Assembly (NCBI GenBank): GCA_023268635.1
Contig: JALQUB010000006.1
Coordinates: 1-64,000, forward strand
Source of the DNA: Pseudomonadales bacterium
GTDB taxonomy: Bacteria > Pseudomonadota > Gammaproteobacteria > Pseudomonadales > Pseudohongiellaceae
DNA: 64,000 bases
Direction of reading: 5' to 3'
Each line of letters starts with the position of its first letter. Position 1 is the stretch's first letter. The notes beneath the pieces are model-generated. The model had not been told where the DNA came from. It saw only the letters and a program-made list of their open reading frames with translations, and ran no database searches. A program made the position numbers and the translations under genes. Below, piece by piece: positions 38,378 through 48,014 of the stretch.

Positions 38378-39121
38378 ATGGCTGGCCACAGTAAATGGGC
38401 GAATATCAAGCATCGTAAGGCAGGACAGGATGCTAAGCGAGGTAAGATATTCACTAAAATTATTCGCGAATTGACTGTCGCCGCTAAGATGGGCGGGGGC
38501 ACTGTGGCCGATAATCCAAGGTTGCGGGCAATTATGGATAAGGCGCTTGCCGCGAATATGACTCGTGACACCATTGATCGAGCAATAGCCCGCGGCGCCG
38601 GTACAGCCGAGAGTGAGAACCTCGAAGAGCTCAGCTACGAAGGCTATGGTCCTGGTGGGGTGGCTATCCTCGTCGAGACTTTGACCGACAATAAGAACCG
38701 TACTGTGGCGGAAGTGAGGCATTGTTTCAGCAAGCATGGCGGTAGCTTAGGTACAAATGGTTCAGTCGCTTATTTATTCGAGCGTACTGGCATCATCAGT
38801 TTCGCTCCCGGAGCAGATGAGGAACAAATCATGGAGCTCGCACTCGACGCGGGTGCTCATGACATTACTACCAATGACGATAGCAGTATTGATGTGCTTA
38901 CAAGCCTAGAGACTTTCGGCGCTGTACAGGACGCCTTGAAATCCGCCGGTTTGGAATGGACTAATGCCGAAATGACAATGTTGGCATCGACGCAGGCTGA
39001 TTTGGACCTCAGTGGGGCTGAATCCTTATTGAAGCTGATCGATCATATGGAAGACCTCGATGACGTACAAGACGTCTATCACAACGGCAATATTTCTGAC
39101 GAAATAGCCGCTCAGCTCTAA
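38378..39121 (+). CDS. yebC: YebC/PmpR family protein (DUF28)
   Basis: This 247-residue protein opens with the invariant [31 protein letters not shown]. YebC proteins have been described both as DNA-binding regulators and as translation factors acting on difficult (polyproline) sequences. Further matches are [25 protein letters not shown] and [30 protein letters not shown] strong GAAGGAG precedes the ATG. It sits just before the Holliday junction genes ruvCAB, the standard order in gammaproteobacteria. Confidence 0.95.
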   Translation: MAGHSKWANIKHRKAGQDAKRGKIFTKIIRELTVAAKMGGGTVADNPRLRAIMDKALAANMTRDTIDRAIARGAGTAESENLEELSYEGYGPGGVAILVETLTDNKNRTVAEVRHCFSKHGGSLGTNGSVAYLFERTGIISFAPGADEEQIMELALDAGAHDITTNDDSSIDVLTSLETFGAVQDALKSAGLEWTNAEMTMLASTQADLDLSGAESLLKLIDHMEDLDDVQDVYHNGNISDEIAAQL

Positions 39122-39183
39122 TGTTGGTGCGGCCGCGTTGTTAAGGCGTCGCACAACATTCTTCAGCTCTCAAGGGTAATGGC

Positions 39184-39702
39184 ATGGCTATTTTTCTTGG
39201 CATAGACCCAGGCTCGAGAGTAACTGGCTACGGCTTGGTCAACTCGGTCGGCAACCGTCTTGAGTTTGTAGGCTGTGGACGGATAAAAACCAGTGCAGAT
39301 TCTCAGCCAGAGCGTTTGAAAACCATCTTCGAAGGCGTGTGTAGCGTGATCGAAGAGTTCTCCCCCCAGTTTGCAGCGATTGAAGAAGTCTTTATGGGGA
39401 AGAACCCCGCTTCGGCTATTAAGCTGGGTCAGGCGCGGGGCAGCGCCATGGTCGGTTGTCTGTATCATGGATTGCCCGTGGAAGAATATTCTGCGAGAGC
39501 GGTTAAGAGAGCGGTTGTCGGTTCGGGTGCTGCAACGAAGGACCAAGTGCAACACATGGTTAAAGCGCTATTGGGTATCAGTGATACACTGGCCGAAGAC
39601 GCTGCAGATGGCCTCGCCGTCGCCATCTGCCATGCAAATACACGAGCCAGTATGATTAAGTTGGCTGGCGCGAAAACTTTTAGCAGGAAACGTTTGCGGT
39701 GA
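39184..39702 (+). CDS. ruvC: Crossover junction endodeoxyribonuclease RuvC
   Basis: RuvC resolves Holliday junctions by symmetrical cuts. The 172-residue protein shows the RNase H-like acidic residues: Asp in FLGIDPGSRVTGYG, Glu in AAIEEVFMGKNPASAIKLGQARG, and the final pair in DTLAEDAADGLAVAICH. It starts 62 bases after yebC and its stop overlaps the ruvA start (GTGA). I found no LexA box before ruvC or ruvA, so SOS control of this cluster, if any, is not evident here. Confidence 0.97.
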   Translation: MAIFLGIDPGSRVTGYGLVNSVGNRLEFVGCGRIKTSADSQPERLKTIFEGVCSVIEEFSPQFAAIEEVFMGKNPASAIKLGQARGSAMVGCLYHGLPVEEYSARAVKRAVVGSGAATKDQVQHMVKALLGISDTLAEDAADGLAVAICHANTRASMIKLAGAKTFSRKRLR

Positions 39703-40319
39703 TTGGACGAATACGCGGAACATTGATCGAAAAATCTCCACCGGATATTCAGGTCGAAGTCGGCGGACTCGCCTATGAGCTGCAGGTGCCGATGAGCACC
39801 TTGTTTAAGCTGCCCGAGATCGGCAGTGAGGTTACCCTACATACACATTTCGTTGTCAGGGAAGATGCGCAGCAGCTATTCGGTTTCATAGAGGCTAAAG
39901 ACAAAACCCTCTTCCGTACGCTGATCAAAGTGAATGGTGTTGGGCCTAAAATGGCGCTGGGTATACTCTCGAGCGTCGAACCGGACGAGCTTGTCGGACT
40001 CGTCCTAAACAATGATGTGAATGCGCTGGTAGCAATGCCGGGTATTGGAAAGAAGACGGCCGAGCGGCTTGTCATTGAATTGCGCGATCGAATTAAAGAT
40101 TGGGAGCAAGTCGCTCCTGCTCAGGGGCAAAACGCCAACGGTTCGGTCGCAAGCGCTGTGAGCGCGAGCGCAGCCGCGCGAGAGGCTGAGACAGCGCTCC
40201 TAAGCTTAGGTTATAAGTTGCCGCAGGCGTCGCGAGCTATCGCGATTGTGCAAAAAGAACAGCCAGAACTCACCAGCAGCGAAGAATTGATCCGTTTCGC
40301 ACTTAAGAGTATGGCTTAG
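39699..40319 (+). CDS. ruvA: Holliday junction DNA helicase subunit RuvA
   Basis: RuvA tetramers bind the four-way junction and dock RuvB. The 206-residue protein has MIGRIRGTLIEKSPPDIQVEVGGLAYELQVP, the acidic pin region KTLFRTLIKVNGVGPKMALGILS with a helix-hairpin-helix, a second HhH in NALVAMPGIGKKTAERLVIELRD, and the C-terminal RuvB-binding three-helix domain (AREAETALLSLGYKLPQASRAI). It starts with GTG 39699 overlapping the ruvC stop by 4 bases, so expression is coupled. Confidence 0.97.
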   Translation: MIGRIRGTLIEKSPPDIQVEVGGLAYELQVPMSTLFKLPEIGSEVTLHTHFVVREDAQQLFGFIEAKDKTLFRTLIKVNGVGPKMALGILSSVEPDELVGLVLNNDVNALVAMPGIGKKTAERLVIELRDRIKDWEQVAPAQGQNANGSVASAVSASAAAREAETALLSLGYKLPQASRAIAIVQKEQPELTSSEELIRFALKSMA

Positions 40320-40354
40320 GTTATTGATTCGGAACTCAATGGGTTGACGGACAG

Positions 40355-41416
40355 ATGATAGAAGATCGTTTGATATCAGCGGACAGTACCGCAGCGGAAG
40401 AATCCCACGATCGAGCCATTCGTCCGTTATCACTGCAAGACTATATCGGGCAGCAAGAAGTAAAGCAGCAGATGGAGATTTTTATCCAGGCTGCTCGGGG
40501 TCGGGGTGAGCCACTCGATCATACGCTCGTATTCGGCCCTCCAGGATTGGGCAAGACTACACTCGCCAATATCATAGCCAATGAACTCGGTTCGGCCATA
40601 AAGACCACGTCAGGCCCAGTGCTTGAAAAAGCGGGCGACTTGGCCGCCATGCTGACCAATCTCGAAGCGGGTGATGTGCTATTTATTGACGAAATTCATC
40701 GGATGAGTCCTGCTATCGAAGAAATACTCTACCCGGCGATGGAAGATTATCAGCTCGACATAATGATAGGAGAGGGTCCAGCGGCTCGTTCTATTAAGTT
40801 AGATTTACCACCATTCACATTGGTCGGAGCGACCACGCGGGCAGGGCTGCTGACCTCGCCGCTCCGAGACCGATTCGGAATTATCCAACGTCTCGAGTTT
40901 TACTCTTTGGATGAGTTGACGACGATAGTCTCGCGCTCGGCTCGTATTTTAGGTACGCCAATCAATCACGATGGCGCGGCAGAGATCGCGCGTCGCTCTC
41001 GAGGTACGCCGCGCATAGCAAATCGCCTCCTGCGCCGGGTTCGTGATTATTCTGAAGTGAAATCTGACGGTGCGATAGGCTCGGAAGAGGCGGCGTCTGC
41101 GCTGGATATGTTGAGTATCGATAATAATGGCTTTGACCACATGGATAGGCGACTGTTGTCGACGATGATAGAAAAGTTTGATGGTGGTCCAGTGGGGATT
41201 GATAGTCTGGCCGCGGCCATTAGCGAGGAGCGCGATACTATCGAAGACGTGCTTGAACCCTATCTTATTCAGCAGGGGTTTATTATGCGAACTCCTCGCG
41301 GCCGAGTCGTGACCCAGCATGCCTATCGGCATTTTGGGTTGCAACCTGCCGTCACGAGTACGGATCTATTCGATCAACAGAGTGAATCAGCGTCTGTGCA
41401 AGACCCAGTTAAGTAG
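40355..41416 (+). CDS. ruvB: Holliday junction DNA helicase motor RuvB
   Basis: RuvB hexamers drive branch migration with ATP. The 353-residue AAA+ protein has [22 protein letters not shown], Walker [17 protein letters not shown], Walker [26 protein letters not shown], sensor-1 [19 protein letters not shown], and the winged-helix domain ending with [16 protein letters not shown]. It is the last gene of ruvCAB. In E. coli-like and Pseudomonas maps ybgC comes next before tolQ; here a 227-base gap leads straight to tolQ. Confidence 0.98.
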   Translation: MIEDRLISADSTAAEESHDRAIRPLSLQDYIGQQEVKQQMEIFIQAARGRGEPLDHTLVFGPPGLGKTTLANIIANELGSAIKTTSGPVLEKAGDLAAMLTNLEAGDVLFIDEIHRMSPAIEEILYPAMEDYQLDIMIGEGPAARSIKLDLPPFTLVGATTRAGLLTSPLRDRFGIIQRLEFYSLDELTTIVSRSARILGTPINHDGAAEIARRSRGTPRIANRLLRRVRDYSEVKSDGAIGSEEAASALDMLSIDNNGFDHMDRRLLSTMIEKFDGGPVGIDSLAAAISEERDTIEDVLEPYLIQQGFIMRTPRGRVVTQHAYRHFGLQPAVTSTDLFDQQSESASVQDPVK

Positions 41417-41643
41417 TCTTTTTGTCGCCCCATCGAAACACCTTCCTGCCCCAATTGATAATCAAGTAGTCGTATTTGTCGCCTAGGATGCCTAGGTTGA
41501 CGAGATCCGGATTTCGCTCGAAAAGCACAAAACTATTCGCTGCAGTGGCCGAAACCCTTAGGTGAAGCTGCGGATACCCGTAGGCCTACTATTGTCTAAT
41601 GTGTTCGAGACCCTGGTAATCATTAGCATTCGGAGAAAAATCT

Positions 41644-42330
41644 GTGAACGAAGCATTAAGTCCAATAACCCTGATTCTCGAAGCGACGCTGCCTGTACAG
41701 CTGGTCATGTTGTCTTTACTCGGGCTGTCGGTTTTGTCATGGGTCATGATCGTGCAGCGCGCGATGGTGCTGAATGCAGCATCAAAAGGCGTGCTCAGCT
41801 TCGAGGAGAGGTTTTGGAGTGGAATGGATCTGAGTCAACTGTATAAGGAAGGCACTCAGATGCAGCGTGATGAAATTCCCATCGTGGGCTTAGAGAATAT
41901 TTTCCGTGCGGGCTTTAAAGAATTCATGCGCCTACGCCAGCAAGCCTCGGTCGATCGTGAGGCGATTATGGAAGGAGCTCAGCGCGCCATGCGAGTTGCG
42001 TTTTCCCGCGAGGAGGAAAAATTAGAAAAACACCTCGCATTTCTGGCATCGGTGGGTTCCGTGTCTCCCTATGTTGGACTGTTTGGCACGGTAATTGGAA
42101 TCATGAACTCCTTCATAGGCTTGGCGAGCCAGAATCAGGCCACGCTGCAAGTTGTCGCGCCTGGCATCGCAGAGGCGCTGATCGCGACGGCGATGGGATT
42201 GTTTGCTGCGATTCCTGCGGTAGTCGCTTACAACCGCTATTCATCGGCAGTGGAGTCTATCACTGGCAGCTACATCACCTTTACGGATGAGTTCTCAAGC
42301 ATCTTGCACCGTCAGGTTCACAGCGAGTAG
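41644..42330 (+). CDS. tolQ: Tol-Pal system proton channel protein TolQ
   Basis: TolQ forms with TolR the proton-driven motor of the Tol-Pal system, which pulls the outer membrane inward during division. The 228-residue protein has three membrane helices (about 12-35, 130-155, 168-195), including VGSVSPYVGLFGTVIGIMNSFIGLA and GIAEALIATAMGLFAAIPAVVAYN, which are typical of TolQ/ExbB/MotA proteins. It starts at GTG 41644 after GGAGA. tolR follows 14 bases later. Confidence 0.95.
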   Translation: MNEALSPITLILEATLPVQLVMLSLLGLSVLSWVMIVQRAMVLNAASKGVLSFEERFWSGMDLSQLYKEGTQMQRDEIPIVGLENIFRAGFKEFMRLRQQASVDREAIMEGAQRAMRVAFSREEEKLEKHLAFLASVGSVSPYVGLFGTVIGIMNSFIGLASQNQATLQVVAPGIAEALIATAMGLFAAIPAVVAYNRYSSAVESITGSYITFTDEFSSILHRQVHSE

Positions 42331-42344
42331 AAGTCGAGAACATT

Positions 42345-42785
42345 ATGGAAATCATCGCAAGAAAGAAGCGTAAACCGATGGGGGACATCAACGTCGTTCC
42401 CTATATCGATGTGATGCTAGTGCTCCTAATCGTGTTCATGGTGACAGCGCCACTACTTAATCAGGGTATCGAGGTTGAATTGCCTCAGGCCAATAACGAG
42501 CCCTTAAACATTGATGAGAATCAGGCCACTTTAGTAGTTTCTATAACTTCGACGGGGGAATATTACCTGAGTCTAGGTGCGACGGGAGATGACCGACAGT
42601 CGACTACGCTAGAGGGTGTTGGCGAACAGGTTGGGAAAATAGTATCTGCGAATCCTGAGATCCAAGTGCTAGTCGAGGGAGACACGACTGCAGATTGGGG
42701 AGCAATGATACAGCTGCTAACGACACTGCAGGCGGCGGGTGTTGCGAACCCCAATTTCATAACTAAACCATTAGAATCTTTATAA
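42345..42785 (+). CDS. tolR: Tol-Pal system protein TolR
   Basis: TolR is the single-pass partner of TolQ. The 146-residue protein has a basic N-terminus, the membrane helix INVVPYIDVMLVLLIVFMVTAPL with the proton-carrying Asp in YIDVM, and a periplasmic domain that binds peptidoglycan when dimeric (NPEIQVLVEGDTTADWG). The spacing to tolQ and tolA supports an operon. Confidence 0.95.
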   Translation: MEIIARKKRKPMGDINVVPYIDVMLVLLIVFMVTAPLLNQGIEVELPQANNEPLNIDENQATLVVSITSTGEYYLSLGATGDDRQSTTLEGVGEQVGKIVSANPEIQVLVEGDTTADWGAMIQLLTTLQAAGVANPNFITKPLESL

Positions 42786-42807
42786 GAGCCCAGACAAGAG
42801 AATTAGT

Positions 42808-43689
42808 ATGCGCTCGATACGAGAACAATTGGGATTCGGTAAATCTGAGGGGGTGGCTACGGTGGTTATCCTCAATGGGTATCCGCTCGCCGTTGTTATC
42901 GCGATCACTCTACATAGTGTGCTGCTCGCCGGTCTGCTGTATTTGCAGAATCACAGCCAATCCCAAGCTCTAGAGCTTGTACAGCCAACAGTAATCAAAG
43001 CGCTACTCATTGAGGAAAATCCTCAGGTCACCAATCAGCGCAATCAGGAGCGTCGCCGTATTGAAAACCAGCGTCGCGAGCGTGAGCGCCAAGAAGCCGC
43101 CGCGCAAAAACGCCGTGATGAAGAGGCTGCGGCGAAACGCGCCGAGCAGGAGCGTATAGCCGAGCAGCGGAAAGCAGCCGAGGCCAAATCACGTGCTGAA
43201 GCTAAAGCGAAGAGTGAAGCGGAAGCGAAGGCTAGAGCGGAAGCCGCTGAGCGTGATCGACGAGAGCGTGAACAAATCGAGCGGGAACAGCGCGAAAGGA
43301 GAGAGATCCAGGAGCGTGCAGAACGTGAACGACGTGATAGGGAAGCCGCCGCTGACGCCGCCGCAGCCGAGGCTGCTAGCAGTGAGTTTGAGCTCATCCA
43401 AAGTGCAACGGGCCTTATCCAGCAATTAGTAACCGAGCACTGGTCGCGCCCTCCGAGCGCGCGCAATGGTATGCGGGCGGTTATTCAGATCAGAATGCTG
43501 CCCACCGGCGAGCTAATAGATGCAACCATTACTCAGTCTAGTGGTGATCCCGCGTTCGATCGCTCGGCGGAGAACGCCGTGTATCGTGCGGCTCCTTTTA
43601 GTGAGCTCACGGCATTGCCTATTAGAGTTTTTAACGAAAATTTCCGCACGCTCTCACTCATTTTTCAGCCAGAGGATTTACTTAATTGA
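42808..43689 (+). CDS. tolA: Tol-Pal system protein TolA
   Basis: TolA spans the periplasm and links the TolQR motor to TolB and Pal. The 293-residue protein has one membrane helix (PLAVVIAITLHSVLLAGLLYL, about 28-48), a long charged helix rich in Ala, Glu, Arg and Lys (about 75-190), and a C-terminal domain with LVTEHWSRPPSARNGMRAVIQIRMLPTGELIDATITQSSGDPAFDRSAENAV, the TonB-like fold of TolA domain III. The repeat-rich middle is normal and is not a DNA repeat element. Its stop overlaps the tolB start. Confidence 0.95.
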   Translation: MRSIREQLGFGKSEGVATVVILNGYPLAVVIAITLHSVLLAGLLYLQNHSQSQALELVQPTVIKALLIEENPQVTNQRNQERRRIENQRRERERQEAAAQKRRDEEAAAKRAEQERIAEQRKAAEAKSRAEAKAKSEAEAKARAEAAERDRREREQIEREQRERREIQERAERERRDREAAADAAAAEAASSEFELIQSATGLIQQLVTEHWSRPPSARNGMRAVIQIRMLPTGELIDATITQSSGDPAFDRSAENAVYRAAPFSELTALPIRVFNENFRTLSLIFQPEDLLN

Positions 43690-45008
43690 TAAATTTCAAG
43701 CGCGCAAGCTCTCTTATTCTTCTGCTCGTCTCAATAGGATTTTCCGTTGCTAAGGCCGAGCTAAGCATCCAGATCACACAGGGTATCGATAACCCGATTC
43801 CAATCGCTGTCGTGCCATTTACCTGGGAAGGGAGTGGCGTGTTGTTCGAAGACGTCGCTGAAATAGTGAAGAATGATCTCGAGCAGGTCGGTGAATTCCG
43901 CGCCCTTTCGCCATCAAATATGCTGGCGATGCCGCGCGAGGAGAGGGAAGTCTATTATCGAGATTGGAATGTGCTCGCGCAGGACTACTTACTCGTCGGT
44001 CGCATTCAGCGATCTCCCGGCAGTCAGCTTATCCAGGTGCAGTATGAGTTCTTCGATATCAACCGTGAATTGAAACTCGCGGGCGAAGTGCTGACTGGCA
44101 CTGAGTCACAGCTGCGCGATATTGGCCATGAAATTAGCAATGTGGTCTATGAATTAGTGACCGGCACTCGCGGCGCATTTACCACCGAAATACTCTATGT
44201 GGTCAGCGAGTATGTGAATCCAGAACTTAGTTATTTTCGATTAGAAAAGTCAGATTACGACGGGCAGCGTGCACAAGTGTTGCTTGAGTCTCGTGAGCCC
44301 ATCATGTCGCCTAGTTGGTCACCTAATGGACTTGAAATTGCTTATGTGTCATTCGAGACAGACCTGCCGAGAATCTATATTCAAAATATAGCAACGGGCC
44401 AGCGCAGGCAGATAACGAACTATCCGAACATAAACAGCTCGCCTGTTTGGTCTCCGGATGGTACGAAGTTGGCTATGGTGCTTTCAAAAGATGGAAGCCC
44501 TGATATTTACGTTCAGGACCTCATCAATAATCAGCTGATGAGAGTCACCGATCATCCGGCAATTGATACAGAGCCGGCCTGGTCTAAGGATGGCAAGTCC
44601 TTGGTATTTATGTCTGATAGGACAGGTCAGCCACAGATTTATCAAATGGAATTAGGGGCGAATTCCTACGATGTAGAACGTCTGACCTACGACTGTTTCC
44701 ATTGTGCCAAAGGGCAATTCTTGCCCGATGGCGTCAATCTCGTTCATGTGCGTCGAGAGACTAGGCAAAGTACGCAGTATCATATTGCGATTATGAATAC
44801 GGAGACTTTGCGAGTCATCACATTGACCAGTACATCATTCGATGAATCGCCGAGTGTTGCGCCGAACGGCAGTATGATTATGTACGGCACAAAGTTCGAG
44901 GGGCGAGGCGTGCTAGATGCTGTCTCTATTGATGGTCGGGTGAAATTCCGCCTCCCTTCATCTATTGGTGATGTGCGTGAACCCGCTTGGTCTCCTTTTC
45001 TTAACTAA
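43686..45008 (+). CDS. tolB: Tol-Pal system beta-propeller protein TolB
   Basis: TolB is a periplasmic protein that binds Pal and TolA. The 440-residue protein has a signal peptide (ASSLILLLVSIGFSVAKA), an N-terminal domain (IPIAVVPFTWEG) and a six-bladed propeller made of WSPDG-type repeats (SPSWSPNGLEIAYVS, SPVWSPDGTKLAMV, EPAWSKDGKSLVFMSD). The start is TTG 43686 overlapping the tolA stop (TTGA), the only start that keeps the signal peptide intact. Confidence 0.95.
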   Translation: MINFKRASSLILLLVSIGFSVAKAELSIQITQGIDNPIPIAVVPFTWEGSGVLFEDVAEIVKNDLEQVGEFRALSPSNMLAMPREEREVYYRDWNVLAQDYLLVGRIQRSPGSQLIQVQYEFFDINRELKLAGEVLTGTESQLRDIGHEISNVVYELVTGTRGAFTTEILYVVSEYVNPELSYFRLEKSDYDGQRAQVLLESREPIMSPSWSPNGLEIAYVSFETDLPRIYIQNIATGQRRQITNYPNINSSPVWSPDGTKLAMVLSKDGSPDIYVQDLINNQLMRVTDHPAIDTEPAWSKDGKSLVFMSDRTGQPQIYQMELGANSYDVERLTYDCFHCAKGQFLPDGVNLVHVRRETRQSTQYHIAIMNTETLRVITLTSTSFDESPSVAPNGSMIMYGTKFEGRGVLDAVSIDGRVKFRLPSSIGDVREPAWSPFLN

Positions 45009-45095
45009 GCCTTGAAAGTTTCTGCAAGTTTTTCTCTAGGCCGCCGATCTAGAAGGATGGTAAGTCTAATATTTAGTGAAAGAGGTTAGGGCTCG

Positions 45096-45635
45096 ATGAT
45101 GCAGAATAAAAACATTATTAAAGCAAGTCTCCTAGGTTTGATGTTGTTAAGCCTAGCCGCATGTAAGTCATCCAGCGATGCTGAAGGGGAATTAGCGAAT
45201 TCTAGCGACATGGAAGGGAGTCAAGGTGCCAGCTCAGCCGCACAGGCAAGTGGCGCAGGTTCGAGTGGTCGCCTCTCACAGGAACAAATTCAAGCAGAAA
45301 ATGCGCTGCGGCAAACGGTGTTTTATTTCGATTTCGATATCGCTGAATTCCGTACGGCCGATCGCGAGACTCTGATTTATCACGCACGCGACCTGTCTGC
45401 GAATCCGAGCAAACATCTGCGCCTGGAAGGTCATGCGGATGAGCGTGGCACTCGCGAATACAATCTCGCATTGGGTGAGCGTCGCGCTAATAGCATTCTC
45501 AATTTCTTGATTGTTAACGGTGCTTCTCGCTCGCAGATAGAAGTGGTTAGTTATGGCGAAGAGCGTCCCGCAATGAGAGGGCAGTCGGAGAACGCATATA
45601 ATCGAAATCGCCGAGTCGAATTAGTCGCTCGCTAG
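45096..45635 (+). CDS. pal: Peptidoglycan-associated lipoprotein Pal
   Basis: Pal is an outer-membrane lipoprotein that binds the diaminopimelate of peptidoglycan. The 179-residue protein has a lipobox LSLAAC, a Ser/Ala-rich linker and an OmpA-like domain (VFYFDFDIAEF, LEGHADERGTREYNLALGERRANSILNFL, YNRNRRVELV). ATG 45096 and ATG 45099 are equally possible starts. It ends the tolQRAB-pal unit, with a hairpin terminator downstream. Confidence 0.96.
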   Translation: MMQNKNIIKASLLGLMLLSLAACKSSSDAEGELANSSDMEGSQGASSAAQASGAGSSGRLSQEQIQAENALRQTVFYFDFDIAEFRTADRETLIYHARDLSANPSKHLRLEGHADERGTREYNLALGERRANSILNFLIVNGASRSQIEVVSYGEERPAMRGQSENAYNRNRRVELVAR

Positions 45636-45662
45636 GTTCGGCTTCGAGCGTTGCCCTTACTG

Positions 45663-45699
45663 AATGGCTGGCCTACACTTGTCGGGCTAGCCATTTTTT
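45663..45699 (+). terminator. Intrinsic terminator after pal
   Basis: AATGGCTGGCC (45663-45673) pairs with GGCTAGCCATT (45685-45695) with one G-T wobble, followed by a T6 run. It is between pal and cpoB, which in many species are cotranscribed. Confidence 0.8.
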
Positions 45700-45726
45700 C
45701 GTTTATGCCATCACGGGACTCCTAAG

Positions 45727-46545
45727 GTGAATTTACTCCACGCGTTTATCCCCTCCGCACGACCTTCGTTTCAACAAGGAGTAGTCGGCGTGCTCGTTAG
45801 TCTGGCACTGAGCTTTAGCACGGCTGCATTAGCACAAGGGCGAGACTCTCAATCAGCTAACGATGCGCTGTTACTACTGCTCGAGCAGAATAAACAGTTG
45901 CAGGCGGAAATACAGGCCTTGAGAGGGCAGGTGGATGAACAGGGCTTCGAGATTAAGAAGCTGCAAAGAGATTCCTTGAATCGTTACACCGATGTTGATC
46001 AGCGTCTGAGTGATCTCGAGTCAAATACATCTGCGCCTGCGCCAAGCACGCCCATCTCGCGAATTGCACCTCCGACTCAAGCCCCGGCTCAAGCCCCAAC
46101 CGGGACAACTCCCACTGTTACGGATAGCCCGGCTCCTAGCTCACGTGGACGCGGGACCCTAGAGCCTGCAGTGTTGAGTGAACAGCAGCTGTACCAAATG
46201 GCCTACGACTCTGTCATCAATAGCGAGTTTGAGCGCTCGATCGCCGAGTTTGATCAGTATTTGAGTCTTTATCCCGAAGGGCGATTTGTGACAAACGCAC
46301 ATTATTGGAAAGGCCAAGCCTATCTCTATTTGGATAGGTTTGAAGAGGCTCGCAGCGCGTATGAAATAATTCTGAATCAATACCCCGATTCAAACAAATT
46401 ACCCGACGCGATGTATGGCCTAGGTCTTGCCTATCAAGGCATGGGGAATATTCAGCGAGCGCGTCAGCTCCTAACAGATATTAAGCGCCGATTCCCGAAT
46501 ACTGGCGTCGCCAATCTGGCGGACACTCGACTTCTCTCCTTATGA
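45727..46545 (+). CDS. cpoB: Cell division coordinator CpoB (YbgF)
   Basis: CpoB is a periplasmic protein that links Tol-Pal to the septal wall synthase PBP1B. The 272-residue protein has a signal peptide (VSLALSFSTAALAQG), a trimerising coiled coil (ALLLLLEQNKQLQAEIQALRGQVDEQGFEIKKLQRD), a Pro/Ala/Thr-rich linker and a C-terminal TPR domain (QLYQMAYDSVINSEFERSIAEFDQYLSLYPEGRFVTNAHYWKGQAYL and two more repeats). It starts at GTG 45727. Its stop overlaps the queE start by 4 bases. Confidence 0.94.
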   Translation: MNLLHAFIPSARPSFQQGVVGVLVSLALSFSTAALAQGRDSQSANDALLLLLEQNKQLQAEIQALRGQVDEQGFEIKKLQRDSLNRYTDVDQRLSDLESNTSAPAPSTPISRIAPPTQAPAQAPTGTTPTVTDSPAPSSRGRGTLEPAVLSEQQLYQMAYDSVINSEFERSIAEFDQYLSLYPEGRFVTNAHYWKGQAYLYLDRFEEARSAYEIILNQYPDSNKLPDAMYGLGLAYQGMGNIQRARQLLTDIKRRFPNTGVANLADTRLLSL

Positions 46546-47195
46546 CTCGAATCGCGAGCCTACGCGTCACCGAAATATTCTACTCCTTACAGGGTGAGGC
46601 CCGCACTGCTGGGCGTCCGACTGTGTTTATTCGACTCACGGGTTGTCCGCTACGCTGCTCTTACTGCGATACGGCCTACGCCTTCGAAGGAGGGCAACAG
46701 TTGAGTATTGATTCGATTGTCGAGCGGGTTGCAGAGTTCGGTGCTGAGTATGTATGTGTCACCGGCGGTGAACCCTTAGCTCAACGGGGAGTAATAAAGC
46801 TGATGACTAGACTATGCGATGCGAATTACTCCGTGTCCATTGAAACTGGAGGGGCATTATCTATTGCGGAAATAGATGATCGAGTATCGGTAGTATTAGA
46901 TTTAAAAACTCCTTCTTCTGGGGAGAGTCAGAAAAATTTATACGAAAATATTCCATTGCTGAGAGCAAAAGATCAGGTGAAATTTGTCATTGGTGATCGT
47001 GGAGACTACGAATGGTCAAAATCACAGTTGCTACAATATGATTTGGCTGCACGAGTAGATGATGTGCTGTTTTCTCCTACTTTCGACAGCCTGCCTGCAG
47101 CGACGTTGGCGCAATGGATATTGGAAGACAAGCTTAAGGTGCGTATGCAACTGCAGCTGCATAAACAGATTTGGGGCGAGGAGAAAGGGCGGTGA
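46542..47195 (+). CDS. queE: 7-carboxy-7-deazaguanine synthase (radical SAM)
   Basis: QueE makes 7-carboxy-7-deazaguanine in the queuosine pathway. The 217-residue protein has [37 protein letters not shown], with the CxxxCxxC cluster motif, and [13 protein letters not shown]. It overlaps cpoB upstream and queC downstream (GTGA at 47192-47195), so the two queuosine genes are coupled. queD and queF are not in the window. Confidence 0.96.
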   Translation: MTRIASLRVTEIFYSLQGEARTAGRPTVFIRLTGCPLRCSYCDTAYAFEGGQQLSIDSIVERVAEFGAEYVCVTGGEPLAQRGVIKLMTRLCDANYSVSIETGGALSIAEIDDRVSVVLDLKTPSSGESQKNLYENIPLLRAKDQVKFVIGDRGDYEWSKSQLLQYDLAARVDDVLFSPTFDSLPAATLAQWILEDKLKVRMQLQLHKQIWGEEKGR

Positions 47196-47872
47196 ACGAG
47201 CAAAGAAAACTAGCCATTGTCCTTGTCTCCGGGGGATTGGATTCCGCGACTTGCCTAGCGATAGCTAAGGCAGAAGGGTATGAATGCTACGCCTTGAGTT
47301 TTGACTATGGGCAGCGCTCTGTCAGCGAGTTGCGTGCGGCGGAGAGCCTTGCTGCAGCGATAGGGGTGGTCGAGCATAAGACTTTGCCGCTTGATATGGG
47401 TGCGATCGGAGGGTCGGCGCTGACTGATCGTGATATCGCAGTTCCTGAAGAAGAAACAGAGGGGATTCCCGTCACTTATGTGCCTGCTCGTAATACTGTT
47501 TTCCTCAGCTATGCGCTAGCCTGGGCAGAAGTCGTAGGAGCGGAGGCGATTTTCATCGGGGTAAATGCGGTGGATTATTCGGGCTATCCTGATTGTCGAC
47601 CAGAATACATAAATGCATTTCAAGATCTCATGAATCTGGCAACTAAAGCGGCCGTTGAGGGAGAGGTGATAGAACTTCGTACGCCTCTAATAGATCTGAG
47701 TAAGGCGGAAATAATTACTGTGGGCACTCAGTTGGGTGTTGATTACAGCCTCTCGGTCTCCTGTTATCAGGCCGATGATGAAGGTCGAGCGTGCGGTGTC
47801 TGCGATAGTTGCCGATTGCGGAGACAGGGCTTTCTAGATTCAGGCTTAGAAGATTCTACGAAGTATCGCTAA
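47192..47872 (+). CDS. queC: 7-cyano-7-deazaguanine synthase
   Basis: QueC turns 7-carboxy-7-deazaguanine into preQ0 with ammonia and ATP. The 226-residue protein has the PP-loop [36 protein letters not shown], and the zinc site [25 protein letters not shown] with four cysteines. The start is GTG 47192, overlapping the queE stop, with AGGAG 9 bases before it. Confidence 0.97.
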   Translation: MNEQRKLAIVLVSGGLDSATCLAIAKAEGYECYALSFDYGQRSVSELRAAESLAAAIGVVEHKTLPLDMGAIGGSALTDRDIAVPEEETEGIPVTYVPARNTVFLSYALAWAEVVGAEAIFIGVNAVDYSGYPDCRPEYINAFQDLMNLATKAAVEGEVIELRTPLIDLSKAEIITVGTQLGVDYSLSVSCYQADDEGRACGVCDSCRLRRQGFLDSGLEDSTKYR

Positions 47873-47897
47873 TTTTGGAAAAAGTGCCGATTCGGGC

Positions 47898-47925
47898 TTG
47901 TCTTTTTCTGATTTGATAGTACTAT
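47898..47925 (+). promoter_or_regulatory. Likely promoter of tRNA-Lys
   Basis: TTGTCT (47898-47903) and TACTAT (47920-47925) are separated by 16 bases, placing the transcript start about 7 bases before the mature tRNA. A GC-rich stretch (CCGCCCC) follows the -10, as expected of a stringently controlled discriminator. Confidence 0.55.
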
Positions 47926-47938
47926 ACCGCCCCTTCAC

Positions 47939-48014
47939 GGGCCGTTAGCTCAGTCGGTAGAGCAGTTGGCTTTTAACCAATTGGTCGTGCGTTCGAGTCG
48001 CACACGGCCCACCA
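47939..48014 (+). tRNA. tRNA-Lys (anticodon TTT)
   Basis: The 76-base sequence folds into a full cloverleaf: acceptor stem GGGCCGT/ACGGCCC, D arm GCTC...GAGC, anticodon stem GTTGG/CCAAT with loop CTTTTAA (anticodon TTT at 47972-47974), T arm GTGCG TTCGAGT CGCAC, and an encoded CCA end. Lysine codons AAA and AAG are read by it. Confidence 0.97.

Noticed and set aside
41562-41846. 94-residue frame before tolQ as a ybgC replacement
   Set aside because: No hotdog-fold motif; it overlaps tolQ in another frame and its product looks random.
43044-43380. Repetitive stretch in tolA taken as a DNA repeat or CRISPR-like array
   Set aside because: It encodes the Ala/Glu/Arg-rich helix of TolA; there are no regular spacers.
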